This document shows, piece after piece, positions 42,970-52,436 of a stretch of 64,000 nt of DNA. This stretch comes from Tissierella praeacuta_A. GTDB taxonomy: Bacteria; Bacillota; Clostridia; Tissierellales; Tissierellaceae. The stretch covers positions 203,418 to 267,417 of the forward strand of contig NZ_JBEBOY010000001.1 of assembly GCF_040396155.1 (NCBI RefSeq). The letters run 5' to 3'. Numbering within the stretch: the stretch's first letter is position 1; each line of letters begins with the position of its first letter. The notes under the pieces are model-generated. The model ran no database searches and was not told the origin of the DNA. It worked only from the letters and a program-made list of their open reading frames with translations. The translations under genes were made by a program, and so were the position numbers.

Positions 42970-45066
42970 TTATTGATTGAAGATATAATTATAAATCATA
43001 TTTGCTGCATCTTCTCTGCCTAGCTCATACTTCGGTCTAATATTACCTTCTTTATCTCCTGATACTATCTTTAATCCATATGCAATATTCATATATCCAT
43101 TTAAACCCTTTGATATATCTTTATCATCTTTAAATATATCTTTATATATTCCTTCTATTTCAGCTACTTTATCTAGCTTCATTACCCTAAGAATATGTTT
43201 AACCGCTTCTTCCTTCGTAACAACCTTATTTGGATTTTTCTCTGCTTCTTTCATATATCCTGATGATATTAATTCTTTATATATATCATCTTCACTTACC
43301 TCGTCTTTTCTATATTGATTCATAGACTTCCAAAGTAAATGTAGAAAGTCTTTCTGTTTTATTTTATCCTTAGGTTTAAATTCTTCTCCTTTGAAACCAA
43401 TTCCATATTCAGCTAAAGTTATTATCTTATTTTTAGCATAGGAATTCTCTATATCCTTATATGATATTGGCTTTATTTCTTTATATGGCTGACCTGAATA
43501 ATCTAGTATTTCTCCTGTCGTACCAGAAATTATTATAGGTTTATCTTGATTTGTCATATACACTAATTTCATTTCATAATCTCTGCCTTGTGATTTAGTA
43601 TAATCATAGGTTTTCACATACATTAACTCTAAACCAATTTTATCCCATAATATTTCATAAGCCTTATCAGATGAAATCAACTTATAATCTGATGGAAGTT
43701 CACCTTTAAACCAATCTATTCTATAATTATTTACATCTCCAGTAACTCCATCTACTCCTATATAAATTCCATCATTCTCAACGTAAGTATTCCCTACCTT
43801 CCTAATAAATCGGAAATTATAGTTTAACATATTATCTTCTGAATATTGGTCTTCCATTAACTCTATTTCACTTATTTTATTTGGCTGCATTGTTTTGATA
43901 TATTCTCTTGCTATATCTAAAGCTTTATCCTTAGATGTTTTTGATTTAGCATCTGATCCATGTTCTAAATTTTTATTAAAATTTAACAATTCTCCTGTCT
44001 TAGCATCTAAACCTACATTTATATATGAAGATTTATCCTTTGAGATTTCTTTTTGAAAATCTATATTCCAAATATATTCACCTGGATTTCTAAAATTATT
44101 GTAAAGGTCCTTGCGAATCATCTTATAGTCTAAATCTATATTTAATGTTTCCCTTGCCTTTTTTTCTACTAAATTTTCCTCTAGTAAACCAGAAAGTTTA
44201 TCTACAGATTCTTGTTCCACTGGGGTAAGTCCAACATCATTTGCACTATTTTGATTTGTGCTTTCACGCACTCCATAATAAGGACCATAACTGTTTATGC
44301 CTACTTTTTTACCTGTATATGCATCTATCCCTTTATTTGATTCAAATACTGAATAGGCTAAATAGTAATTGGTATTTTCTCCCGCTTTAATAATATATCG
44401 ACTGCTAGTCTTATACATTGGTTTTATGCCAATTTCAGTCTTATAAGCTTCCTTTCCTTTTTCTAAACTTAATACCTTATTCGGTGAAGGAAAAGTAGCT
44501 TTTCTATCCCAATTAGCATAGTAATGCTCAATGTCTCCAGTATATTTATTTATAGATATACTAACGGAATCTTGGGGAAATTGTATCCCATTTACAAAAC
44601 GTATAAAATTAAAACGATATACTGTATCCATAGTATTTTCTGAATATTTATCTGGAATCAATTTAATTGCATTTGCAATATTTGAATCCATTTTGTTTAT
44701 GAAATTCATGGCTAATTTTTGTGCTTCATCTTTTGTATATTTAGGTAATTTAGAACTTTGCTCTTTATTTATTGGCGAATAGCTGTCATAAGAAATAATA
44801 TTACCATCTATATCTGCATGAACATTAATATTATTTAACTTCTCATTGGAATCTGCCCAGTTTAAATATATATCCATATTTCCGTCATATGAACTTATAT
44901 CAGATGTAAATTTATCATATTTGTCTGAGATATTGAGAAGTTTTTTGACTTTAACTACAACCTCTTCCATCTTTTTATCATAGTTATTTTCTCCATATGC
45001 CCTAATAGGTACTACCCCTCCAATAAACATCATAGCAGCTAGTAAGATTATTGATATCTTTTTCAT
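42970..45066 (-). CDS. secreted YcdB/YcdC-PepSY repeat protein with SLH domains
   Basis: 698 residues. Cleavable signal peptide (MKKISIILLAAMMFIGGVVP..RAYG). Two YcdB/YcdC-like halves, each with PepSY-like segments (SKLPKYTKDEAQKLAMNFINKM in part; TSKDKALDIAREYIKTMQP). From about residue 540 come S-layer homology motifs (ITLAEYGIGFKGEEFKPKDKIKQKDFLHLLW in parts and a final YGLKIVSGDKEGNIRPKYELGREDAANMI), which anchor proteins to the cell-wall polymer. Hence an exported, wall-bound protein; enzymatic role unknown. ATG 6 nt after AGGAGG. Confidence 0.88.
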   Translation of the reverse strand: MKKISIILLAAMMFIGGVVPIRAYGENNYDKKMEEVVVKVKKLLNISDKYDKFTSDISSYDGNMDIYLNWADSNEKLNNINVHADIDGNIISYDSYSPINKEQSSKLPKYTKDEAQKLAMNFINKMDSNIANAIKLIPDKYSENTMDTVYRFNFIRFVNGIQFPQDSVSISINKYTGDIEHYYANWDRKATFPSPNKVLSLEKGKEAYKTEIGIKPMYKTSSRYIIKAGENTNYYLAYSVFESNKGIDAYTGKKVGINSYGPYYGVRESTNQNSANDVGLTPVEQESVDKLSGLLEENLVEKKARETLNIDLDYKMIRKDLYNNFRNPGEYIWNIDFQKEISKDKSSYINVGLDAKTGELLNFNKNLEHGSDAKSKTSKDKALDIAREYIKTMQPNKISEIELMEDQYSEDNMLNYNFRFIRKVGNTYVENDGIYIGVDGVTGDVNNYRIDWFKGELPSDYKLISSDKAYEILWDKIGLELMYVKTYDYTKSQGRDYEMKLVYMTNQDKPIIISGTTGEILDYSGQPYKEIKPISYKDIENSYAKNKIITLAEYGIGFKGEEFKPKDKIKQKDFLHLLWKSMNQYRKDEVSEDDIYKELISSGYMKEAEKNPNKVVTKEEAVKHILRVMKLDKVAEIEGIYKDIFKDDKDISKGLNGYMNIAYGLKIVSGDKEGNIRPKYELGREDAANMIYNYIFNQ

Positions 45067-45077
45067 AACTACACCTC

Positions 45078-45482
45078 CTAATTTATATGTTTTATCGCAG
45101 TAACCTTATTTTTCTGTATATAAAATTCATCAGAAAGTCCATTAACAATAACCAATCCTCGCCCACAGCATTTTAAATCACTAGGATCATAGGATTCTAA
45201 ATCGTAATCTATACCGCTTCCTTCATCTTCTACCTGAATGATCAGTGTATCTTCTTTTACTTCTAATGATAGTTTGACACATTTGGATGTAATACAGTCA
45301 TTTCCATGTAAAACACCATTGATAACTAACTCATTGAGTATTAGTCTTATATCAAACATTGTATCACTGTTTTCTATTATATTATTTAGTTTTTTGAGAA
45401 CATCATCCACAAAGTTTTTTATCATATCTAAATCAGAACAAACTATTCCACTGTACCTAAAATCCAATGCCATCACTTCCAT
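45078..45482 (-). CDS. anti-sigma factor-type serine kinase / HATPase
   Basis: 134 residues with the GHKL ATPase boxes of the SpoIIAB/RsbW family: N-box ILNELVINGVLHGND, G1 QVEDEGSGIDYD and G2 GRGLVIVNGLSDEF. Such proteins phosphorylate anti-anti-sigma factors or bind sigma factors; neither partner is encoded nearby, so the target is unknown. Ribosome site is weak; an ATG three codons downstream is an alternative start. It precedes the SLH gene by 11 nt on the same strand and may be co-transcribed. Confidence 0.85.
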   Translation of the reverse strand: MEVMALDFRYSGIVCSDLDMIKNFVDDVLKKLNNIIENSDTMFDIRLILNELVINGVLHGNDCITSKCVKLSLEVKEDTLIIQVEDEGSGIDYDLESYDPSDLKCCGRGLVIVNGLSDEFYIQKNKVTAIKHIN

Positions 45483-45648
45483 CTAATTATATTATTATAT
45501 TCGTATATTTTTATTTTACCCATTTTTTTCCCGATATAACCTATTTGTGTTCTCAGCAGAAATAAATTTTAATGAAACTATTTTTATAGTTTATTATAAA
45601 CTTTTCTGGGTATCATCTATATGATTACAAAATGAAAGGAGAATGTAA

Positions 45649-45807
45649 ATGGATAGATATGTATGCGACCCATGTGGCTATGTATATGACCCAGCAGAAG
45701 GAGACCCAGATAATGGAATAGCTCCTGGAACAGCTTGGGAAGATATTCCTGCTGATTGGGTTTGTCCAGTTTGCGGTGCTGATAAGGACCAATTTTCAAA
45801 AGAATAA
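45649..45807 (+). CDS. rubredoxin
   Basis: 52 residues starting DRYVCDPCGYVYDPAEGDPD, with the two CxxC iron knuckles CDPCG and CPVCG and the conserved W(V) before the second. It binds one Fe(Cys)4 and carries electrons in the cytosol, often to oxygen- or superoxide-detoxifying enzymes in anaerobes. ATG is 7 nt after AAGGAG. Standing alone, opposite to its neighbours, and followed by a clear terminator. Loop insertion seen in Rd-type II proteins is absent, so this is the standard short form. Confidence 0.97.
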   Translation: MDRYVCDPCGYVYDPAEGDPDNGIAPGTAWEDIPADWVCPVCGADKDQFSKE

Positions 45808-45837
45808 TCGGAACGACTGCTTTGCCGTTCCCTACAT

Positions 45838-45869
45838 AAAAACCAGTAGTCCAAAGGATACTGGTTTTT
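45838..45869 (+). terminator. intrinsic terminator of rubredoxin gene
   Basis: AAAAACCAGTA / TACTGGTTTTT arms, 11 bp, small TCC/GGA-containing loop, T run on the plus strand. A second small hairpin (GGAACG/CGTTCC) lies between it and the stop codon. Confidence 0.85.
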
Positions 45870-45930
45870 ATTCTATGACTGAACTCACAGTGGCTGGACA
45901 TCTCTTATAGGAATGATTTTTACATCATTC

Positions 45931-46518
45931 CTAAATTAATCTTTCTTCAAGTTTCTCCCAAACCTTATCCTTATTTATCTTCTTTTCTGATGAATAAGGC
46001 ATAATAAGATTTGCATCCTTTATCTCTAGTTTATCCTTTATTATCTTTATATGTTTCTGCCAATTTCCCTTTGATATCTTGTCTGCCTTAGTGGCTATAA
46101 CTATACCAGTATATCCAAAGGATTTGATCCATTGATACATCATTAAGTCTTGTTCTGTTGGCTCATGTCTTATATCTACAATTAATATAACTTCCCTTAA
46201 ATTTTTTCTATCTACAAGATACTTTTCTATTATATGTCCCCATTTTTCTTTTTCCGATTTAGAAGCTATAGCATATCCATATCCAGGTAAATCTACAAAT
46301 CTAAAACTATCATTAATAATATAGAAATTAATTGTCCTTGTTTTCCCTGGTTTGCCAGAAGTCCTAGCTAAGTTTGTTCTATTAATCATAGAGTTTATGA
46401 AAGATGACTTTCCTACATTAGATCTCCCAGCAAAAGCTATTTCTGGAAGCTCATCTTGGGGATATTGCTTTGGTCCTACTGCAATGGCATGTAAATCTGA
46501 TTTAATTATTTTCATCAT
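45931..46518 (-). CDS. engB: ribosome biogenesis GTP-binding protein EngB/YsxC
   Basis: GTPase needed for 50S ribosomal subunit assembly. 195 residues: G1 GRSNVGKSS, G2 region ARTSGKPGKTRTINFY, G3 DLPGYGYA, G4 ATKADKI. Start ATG at 46518 is 6 nt from AAAGGA and overlaps the lon 3' end by 17 nt, giving translational coupling. Location directly after lon is the standard Firmicutes order. Confidence 0.96.
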   Translation of the reverse strand: MMKIIKSDLHAIAVGPKQYPQDELPEIAFAGRSNVGKSSFINSMINRTNLARTSGKPGKTRTINFYIINDSFRFVDLPGYGYAIASKSEKEKWGHIIEKYLVDRKNLREVILIVDIRHEPTEQDLMMYQWIKSFGYTGIVIATKADKISKGNWQKHIKIIKDKLEIKDANLIMPYSSEKKINKDKVWEKLEERLI

Positions 46519-48856
46519 TATCAATCCTTTTAAGTAATGCATGTTCCAATACTTCTTCCATAGACTTCACTGGAACAAAAGTCATTTTCTTTCTTATCTT
46601 ATCAGGAATTTCTTCTAAATCCCTTTCATTTTCAATAGGCAGTAATACTTTCTTAATTCCCATCCTATTTGCTGCTAATACCTTTTCTTTAACTCCTCCT
46701 ATTGGTAAGACTCTACCTCTTAATGTTATTTCTCCTGTCATAGCCACTTCTCTCCTAATTGGAGTATTAGACAATGCAGAAATAACGGCTGTGGCCATGG
46801 TAATACCTGCAGATGGACCATCCTTTGGTATAGCTCCCTCTGGTACGTGAATATGAATATCCATATTTTTATAAAAATCAGGTTCTATACCTAATATATT
46901 AGAATTAGCTCTAATATAACTAATAGCTGCCATAGCAGACTCCTTCATTACTTCTCCTAGTTTACCAGTTAATTGAATTTTGCCTGTTCCATTCATTGTA
47001 TTAACCTCTATTGAAAGAGTCTCTCCACCTACCGATGTCCAAGCTAAACCATTAGCCACACCAATTTGATTTTCTTCATCTAATGTATCAAATCTATACT
47101 TTTCAATTCCTAAATAATTTGATAGATTTCCAGCATTTATTCTCACAGTTTTTAGATTTTTTTCTACTATCTTTTTAGCTGCTTTTCTACATACATTGGC
47201 TATATTTCTTTCTAAGCTTCTTACTCCTGCTTCCCTAGTATAATTATTTATTATACTTCTTATGGCTACTTCAGATATTAGTAAATTATCTTTATTTAAT
47301 CCATGCTCTTTTAATTGCTTTGGCAGCAAATAATTCATGGCTATTTGTAATTTCTCTTCCTCTGTATATCCTGATATCCTAATGACTTCCATTCTATCTA
47401 AAAGTGGTGATGGTATTGTTGCAGTTGTATTTGCAGTAGTTACAAATAATACTTTAGATAAATCAAAGGGTATATCTAAATAATGATCAGTAAAAGTAGT
47501 ATTTTGTTCTGGATCTAATACCTCTAACAACGCACTGGAAGGGTCGCCTTTATAGTCACTACTTAACTTGTCAACCTCATCAAATAAAAATACTGGGTTT
47601 TTAGTTCCTGCCTTTTTCATAGAATTAATTATATTTCCTGGCATAGAACCTATATAGGTTCTCCTATGACCTCTTATCTCAGCTTCATCTCGTACTCCTC
47701 CCAATGACATTCTAACAAATTTTCTGTTAAGAGATTTAGCAATAGATTTAGCTATTGATGTTTTTCCAACCCCTGGAGGTCCCACTAAACAAATTATAGG
47801 TCCTTTCATGCTATTAGTTAATTTTCTTATGGCTATGAACTCTAATATTCTTTCTTTTACATCAATTAGTCCATAGTGATCTTCATTAAGTATATCTCTT
47901 GACTTTTTTATATCTATTCTGTCTTTTGTTTCTTTATCCCAAGGCAAATCTATAATCCAATCTAAATAAGTTCTAACAACTCCAATTTCTGGAGAATGAG
48001 GTGATAGTTTTAGAAGTCTTTCCACTTCTTTTAATGCCTTTTCTTTTACTTCTTTTGGCATTTTTATCTTTTTTATCTTTTCTTCATACTCTTCCGCCTC
48101 TGCCACAACATCATCATCTTGTCCTAGTTCTTTCTGTATTGCCTTTATTTGTTCCTTAAGATAATATTCTTTTTGAACTTTGTTTATTTGTTTCTTCACT
48201 CTTTGATTTATTTTATCTTCAATTTTTAATACTTCTATTTCTTCTTGTAATATTATATGAAGTAATTCCAATCTCTCATAAAAATCATATGTTTCAAGTA
48301 CTTTTTGGTTATCTTCCACTTTTAAATATATATATGATGCTATAACATCTGCTAATCTACCTGGGTCTTCTATATCCATTATTGTAACTAATGCATCAGA
48401 AGAAAGCCTATCATTAAAAGAAAGATATTCTTCAAAATCATTTATTACAAGTCTCATAGCTGCTTCTAAATCTATATCCTTTTCTATATCCTCTTCCTCG
48501 TATAATAGTTCTTCAACATCTGCTATGAAAAATGGATCTTCTTGAACCATATTAGTTACTCTACCTCTATTTATACCTTCAACTAAAACTCTAATACTTC
48601 CACCAGGTAATTTTAACATTTGCTTAACCTTAACAACAGTTCCCATATGATAAAAATCTTCTGTAGTTGGCTCATTCATCTTTGTATCCTTTTGAGTACA
48701 TAAAAAGATGGATGAATCATCTAACATAGCCTTTTCTAAGGCATTAATAGATTTTTCCCTCCCAACGTCAAAATGAATAACCATATGAGGAAATATTGAT
48801 ATTCCTCTTAAAGGTATTAATGGCAGGGTTCTGTTTTGTGTTTTATACTGGTTCAT
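46502..48856 (-). CDS. lon: ATP-dependent protease Lon
   Basis: 784-residue LonA: N-terminal substrate domain (PLIPLRGISIFPHMVIHFDVGREKSI in part), AAA+ domain with Walker A GPPGVGKTS and Walker B FLFDEVDKL, and C-terminal serine protease with the dyad Ser in PKDGPSAGITMATA and Lys in GGVKEKVLAANR. Degrades misfolded and regulatory proteins in the cytosol. ATG after GGGAGG. Fourth member of the tig-clpP-clpX-lon-engB string; a terminator stands between it and clpX, so it may have its own promoter. Confidence 0.98.
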   Translation of the reverse strand: MNQYKTQNRTLPLIPLRGISIFPHMVIHFDVGREKSINALEKAMLDDSSIFLCTQKDTKMNEPTTEDFYHMGTVVKVKQMLKLPGGSIRVLVEGINRGRVTNMVQEDPFFIADVEELLYEEEDIEKDIDLEAAMRLVINDFEEYLSFNDRLSSDALVTIMDIEDPGRLADVIASYIYLKVEDNQKVLETYDFYERLELLHIILQEEIEVLKIEDKINQRVKKQINKVQKEYYLKEQIKAIQKELGQDDDVVAEAEEYEEKIKKIKMPKEVKEKALKEVERLLKLSPHSPEIGVVRTYLDWIIDLPWDKETKDRIDIKKSRDILNEDHYGLIDVKERILEFIAIRKLTNSMKGPIICLVGPPGVGKTSIAKSIAKSLNRKFVRMSLGGVRDEAEIRGHRRTYIGSMPGNIINSMKKAGTKNPVFLFDEVDKLSSDYKGDPSSALLEVLDPEQNTTFTDHYLDIPFDLSKVLFVTTANTTATIPSPLLDRMEVIRISGYTEEEKLQIAMNYLLPKQLKEHGLNKDNLLISEVAIRSIINNYTREAGVRSLERNIANVCRKAAKKIVEKNLKTVRINAGNLSNYLGIEKYRFDTLDEENQIGVANGLAWTSVGGETLSIEVNTMNGTGKIQLTGKLGEVMKESAMAAISYIRANSNILGIEPDFYKNMDIHIHVPEGAIPKDGPSAGITMATAVISALSNTPIRREVAMTGEITLRGRVLPIGGVKEKVLAANRMGIKKVLLPIENERDLEEIPDKIRKKMTFVPVKSMEEVLEHALLKRIDNDENN

Positions 48857-48901
48857 TCTTCTTTATCCTCCCGCTATTGCACAATTTTATCCCTAAATAC
48901 A

Positions 48902-48926
48902 AGTAAAAGCCCACAAATGTGAGCCT
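48902..48926 (-). terminator. intrinsic terminator after clpX
   Basis: AAAGGCTCAC/GTGGGCTTTT stem with two G-T pairs and a TTT loop on the minus strand, beginning at the clpX stop. Confidence 0.7.
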
Positions 48927-50207
48927 TTAAGATGCAGATTCGTTGTTGCTTGTTTTCGTAGACCTACTTTTCTTTTTTCTATCTGATAGTACCAACGTAG
49001 GCTCTACCTTGTTTTCTATTGTTTCTTTAGTTATAACACATTTTTCTATATCATCCCTTGAAGGTATCTCATACATAATATCTAACATAGTCTCTTCTAT
49101 TATGCTTCTAAGTCCTCTTGCCCCAGTCTTTCTTTCAATTGCTTTCTTAGCTATGGCAAGAAGTGCCTCATCTTCAAATTCAAGCTCTACTCCATCTATT
49201 GTAAACAACTCTTTATATTGTTTTACAAGAGCATTTTTTGGCTCTGTAAGAATCTTAACTAATGTTTCTTCGTCTAATTCTTCTAAAGTAACTATAACGG
49301 GTAACCTTCCCACAAATTCTGGAATTAAACCAAATTTAAGTAGGTCTTCAGGTTGTAATTGAGTCAATAATTCACCTATTTTAGCCTCTTTTTGAGATGA
49401 TATTTCTGCTCCAAATCCCATAGATTTTTTACCTACACGATTTTGGATTATTTTATCCAATCCATCAAATGCACCACCAACTATAAACAATATATTAGTT
49501 GTATCTACTTGAATAAACTCTTGATGTGGATGTTTTCTTCCACCTTGAGGTGGAACATTAGCAACAGTACCTTCTAATATTTTAAGTAATGCCTGCTGCA
49601 CACCTTCACCACTAACATCTCTTGTAATAGAAGGATTTTCTGTCTTTCTAGCTACTTTATCTATTTCATCTATATAGATTATACCTTTTTCAGCTCTCTC
49701 AATATCATAATCTGCTGCTTGAATAAGTTTTAATATTATATTTTCAACATCTTCACCAACATATCCAGCTTCTGTCAAAGAAGTGGCATCTGCTATAGCA
49801 AATGGTACATTTAGTATTTTTGCTAAAGTTTGAGCAAGTAATGTTTTACCCGAACCTGTAGGTCCTAGCATAACAATATTACTTTTTTGCAGCTCTATAT
49901 CATTGTGTTTTGTTGGTTTTTTATTTATTCTTTTGTAATGATTATAAACTGCTACAGCTAAAGCTCTTTTAGCCCTATCTTGTTTTATAACGTAATCATC
50001 TAGAGTTTCTTTTATAACAACAGGTTTTGGTAATTCCTGCATATCATAATCAAAATTATCAACAAATTCTTCTTCAACTATTTCTTGACATAACTCTATA
50101 CATTCATTACATATATAAACATTAGGTCCTGCAATAAGCCTCCTAACTTGTTCCTGTGGCTTTCCACAAAAAGAGCAACGAAGCTGTCTTTCATCATATT
50201 TAGCCAC
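48927..50207 (-). CDS. clpX: ClpXP protease ATPase subunit ClpX
   Basis: Hexameric AAA+ unfoldase feeding ClpP. 426 residues: N-terminal zinc finger with CSFCGKP and CNECIELC, Walker A GPTGSGKTLLAQTLA, pore loop GYVGEDVE, Walker B IIYIDEIDK, IGF loop equivalent FVGRLPVIVTLEELDEE region. The C-terminus has a Lys/Ser tail. Start is GTG at 50207 after GAGGTG. Follows clpP by 18 nt. Confidence 0.98.
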   Translation of the reverse strand: MAKYDERQLRCSFCGKPQEQVRRLIAGPNVYICNECIELCQEIVEEEFVDNFDYDMQELPKPVVIKETLDDYVIKQDRAKRALAVAVYNHYKRINKKPTKHNDIELQKSNIVMLGPTGSGKTLLAQTLAKILNVPFAIADATSLTEAGYVGEDVENIILKLIQAADYDIERAEKGIIYIDEIDKVARKTENPSITRDVSGEGVQQALLKILEGTVANVPPQGGRKHPHQEFIQVDTTNILFIVGGAFDGLDKIIQNRVGKKSMGFGAEISSQKEAKIGELLTQLQPEDLLKFGLIPEFVGRLPVIVTLEELDEETLVKILTEPKNALVKQYKELFTIDGVELEFEDEALLAIAKKAIERKTGARGLRSIIEETMLDIMYEIPSRDDIEKCVITKETIENKVEPTLVLSDRKKKSRSTKTSNNESAS

Positions 50208-50225
50208 GATGACACCTCACTTAAT

Positions 50226-50807
50226 TTATTTTCTTGATATTACTTCATCTATTATACCATATTCCTTAGCTTCTTCAGCTTTCATATAATAGTCTCTATC
50301 TGTATCCCTAGATACTTTTTCCAATGGCTGACCAGTTCTCTCAGCCAATATTTTATTTATTCTTTCTCTTATTTCAATTATCTTTTCAGCTTGGATTCTT
50401 ATATCTTCTGCCTGACCTTTAGCACCACCTAAAGGTTGATGTATCATAATATCAGCATTTGGTAAAGCAAATCTCTTGCCTTTAGCACCTGCTGCCAATA
50501 AAAATGCTCCCATACTAGCAGCCATACCCATACATATAGTTGATACATCTGGTTTAATATATTGCATAGTATCAAATATAGCGAAACCTGCACTTACTGA
50601 TCCACCAGGACTATTTATATAAAGCTGAATATCTTTATCTGGATCTTCTGCTTCAAGAAATAATAATTGAGCTACTATTAAATTTGCAGTTACATCATTA
50701 ACTTCACTGCCTAAAAATATTATTCTTTCTTTTAATAACCTAGAGTAAATATCATAGGACCTTTCTCCCCTGTTGGTTTGCTCTATAACCATAGGAACTA
50801 GAGTCAT
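50226..50807 (-). CDS. clpP: ATP-dependent Clp protease proteolytic subunit
   Basis: 193-residue serine peptidase forming the ClpP tetradecamer. Catalytic Ser in GMAASMGAFLLAAG, His in IMIHQPLGGAKGQA, Asp in SRDTDRDYYM. The ATG at 50807 (8 nt after GGAGGGG) yields the usual MTLVPMVIEQTNRGERSYDI start; an earlier ATG five codons upstream is inside the ribosome-site region. Lies 18 nt after tig and before clpX in a conserved operon. Confidence 0.98.
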   Translation of the reverse strand: MTLVPMVIEQTNRGERSYDIYSRLLKERIIFLGSEVNDVTANLIVAQLLFLEAEDPDKDIQLYINSPGGSVSAGFAIFDTMQYIKPDVSTICMGMAASMGAFLLAAGAKGKRFALPNADIMIHQPLGGAKGQAEDIRIQAEKIIEIRERINKILAERTGQPLEKVSRDTDRDYYMKAEEAKEYGIIDEVISRK

Positions 50808-50825
50808 TTTACACCCCTCCAATAA

Positions 50826-52115
50826 TTAATTGAATTTAGCATTCGCCATTAATAATTCAATAACTTTTTGATTTATAATAGCTATCTCTAAGAAAGATAA
50901 ATCTCCTTTTTTCATATCCTTTATAAATTTTTCTTTGTCTTCTTGTTTATATGATTCTGCTATTTTTTCTAATTCTTTATCTATGTCTTCATCTGTCACT
51001 TCAATATTTTCAGCTTTACCAATAGCTTCAAGAATTATATCACCTATAACTCTCTTTTCAGCCATAGGTCTTAATTGTTCTTTTAAAGACTCTTCTGTTG
51101 AATTAGTTATTTGTAAATATTGTTCTAAGTTAAGACCTTGCATTCTCATTCTATAATCAAATTCTCCTAATTCACTTTCTAGTTGAGAATCTATCATAGC
51201 CTCTGGTATGTCAACTTTACAGTTTTCTATTACTTTTTCAATTAAGTTATTTTCATTTTCTGCTTTTTCTTTATTTTTAAATTCTTCTTCTAGTTTTTCT
51301 CTGATGCTTTTTTTATATTCTTCTATAGTATCAAATTCAGATACATCTTTTGCAAATTCATCATCTATTACTGGTAGCTCTTTTTCTTTTATTTCATGAA
51401 TTTTTACTTTGAAAGTAGCTTCTTTTCCCTTTAGATCTTCTGCATGATATTCTTCTGGGAATGTTACAACCACATCTACCTCTTCATCTTTATTTTTACC
51501 CACTAATTGTTCTTCAAAACCTGGAATAAATCTCCCTGAGCCTATTTCTAATGTTTGACCTTCTGCTGTTCCACCATCAAACTGTGCACCATCAACATAT
51601 CCAGCATAATCAATTGTCAAAACATCACCAGTTTTAACTGCTCTATCTCCAGCATCAATTATTCTCGCATTCATTTCTTGAATTGATTTTAGTTCATCTT
51701 CTACATGCTCATCTGTAACATTATACTCTACTTTTTCAATTTCTATACCTTTGTAATCTCCAAGATCTACCTCTGGTTTTACTACTACTTCTATTTTAAA
51801 TAAAACAGGTTTTCCCTTTCCAATTTCTTCAACGTCTACTGTTGGTTGATCAACTGGCTCAAGTTCTAATTCTTCAACTGCATTATCATAAGCAGTTGGT
51901 AAAAGTGAATTTATAGCTTCTTCATAGAAGATTCCTTCTCCATAATTCATTTCAATAATCTTTCTTGGAACCTTCCCTTTTCTAAATCCTGGAATATTAA
52001 ATCTACCTCTATTTTTTAAATATGCTTTTTGTACTTCTTTTTCAAAATCAATCTCAGATATTTCAATTGTAAAATCTACTTTATTATTTTCTTTTTTTCC
52101 TAATACTACCTTCAT
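50826..52115 (-). CDS. tig: trigger factor (ribosome-associated chaperone)
   Basis: 429 residues. N-terminal ribosome-binding domain with GFRKGKVPRKIIE (the GFRxGxxP signature, residues 44-56), central FKBP-type PPIase domain (GDVLTIDYAGYVDGAQFDGG), C-terminal helical chaperone arms. Binds nascent chains at the exit tunnel. ATG follows AGGAGG. First gene of the tig-clpP-clpX-lon-engB group. Confidence 0.97.
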   Translation of the reverse strand: MKVVLGKKENNKVDFTIEISEIDFEKEVQKAYLKNRGRFNIPGFRKGKVPRKIIEMNYGEGIFYEEAINSLLPTAYDNAVEELELEPVDQPTVDVEEIGKGKPVLFKIEVVVKPEVDLGDYKGIEIEKVEYNVTDEHVEDELKSIQEMNARIIDAGDRAVKTGDVLTIDYAGYVDGAQFDGGTAEGQTLEIGSGRFIPGFEEQLVGKNKDEEVDVVVTFPEEYHAEDLKGKEATFKVKIHEIKEKELPVIDDEFAKDVSEFDTIEEYKKSIREKLEEEFKNKEKAENENNLIEKVIENCKVDIPEAMIDSQLESELGEFDYRMRMQGLNLEQYLQITNSTEESLKEQLRPMAEKRVIGDIILEAIGKAENIEVTDEDIDKELEKIAESYKQEDKEKFIKDMKKGDLSFLEIAIINQKVIELLMANAKFN

Positions 52116-52227
52116 CTACAACTTCCTCCTTAACCATATATTTATCCACTTTAAACTAACCTATTATATCATAAAATTATAACATAACAAATAGCAATAT
52201 CCAACACAATATATTAAAAAACATAGT

Positions 52228-52258
52228 AAAAAAACCAATGGTACAAATCCACTGGTTT
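52228..52258 (-). terminator. terminator after tRNA-Leu
   Basis: AAACCAGTGG / CCATTGGTTTTTTT stem with one mismatch, T run on the minus strand, 6 nt past the tRNA CCA end. Confidence 0.75.
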
Positions 52259-52263
52259 AAACA

Positions 52264-52347
52264 TGGTGCGGGAAAGAGGACTTGAACCCCCACGTCAATG
52301 ACACTAGATCCTAAGTCTAGCGCGTCTGCCAGTTCCGCCACTCCCGC
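52264..52347 (-). tRNA. tRNA-Leu (anticodon TAG)
   Basis: 84-nt class II tRNA on the minus strand: acceptor GCGGGAG with TTCCCGC, anticodon stem CTAGA/TCTAG with loop CTTAGGA (anticodon TAG), a long variable arm (TGTCATTGACG), T-arm GGGGGTTCAAGTCC, discriminator A and encoded CCA. Confidence 0.95.
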
Positions 52348-52436
52348 ATGAATAAAGTAATTTTTACTTACCCTATTATTATAACATGCAATTTGTACTT
52401 GTCAATATATTTCATATTGGAAATTTTTTATTCTTT

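Noticed and set aside
45617..45901. 94-codon minus-strand frame over the rubredoxin region
   Set aside because: Antisense to rubredoxin with no ribosome site and low-complexity composition; the plus-strand gene has both CxxC motifs.
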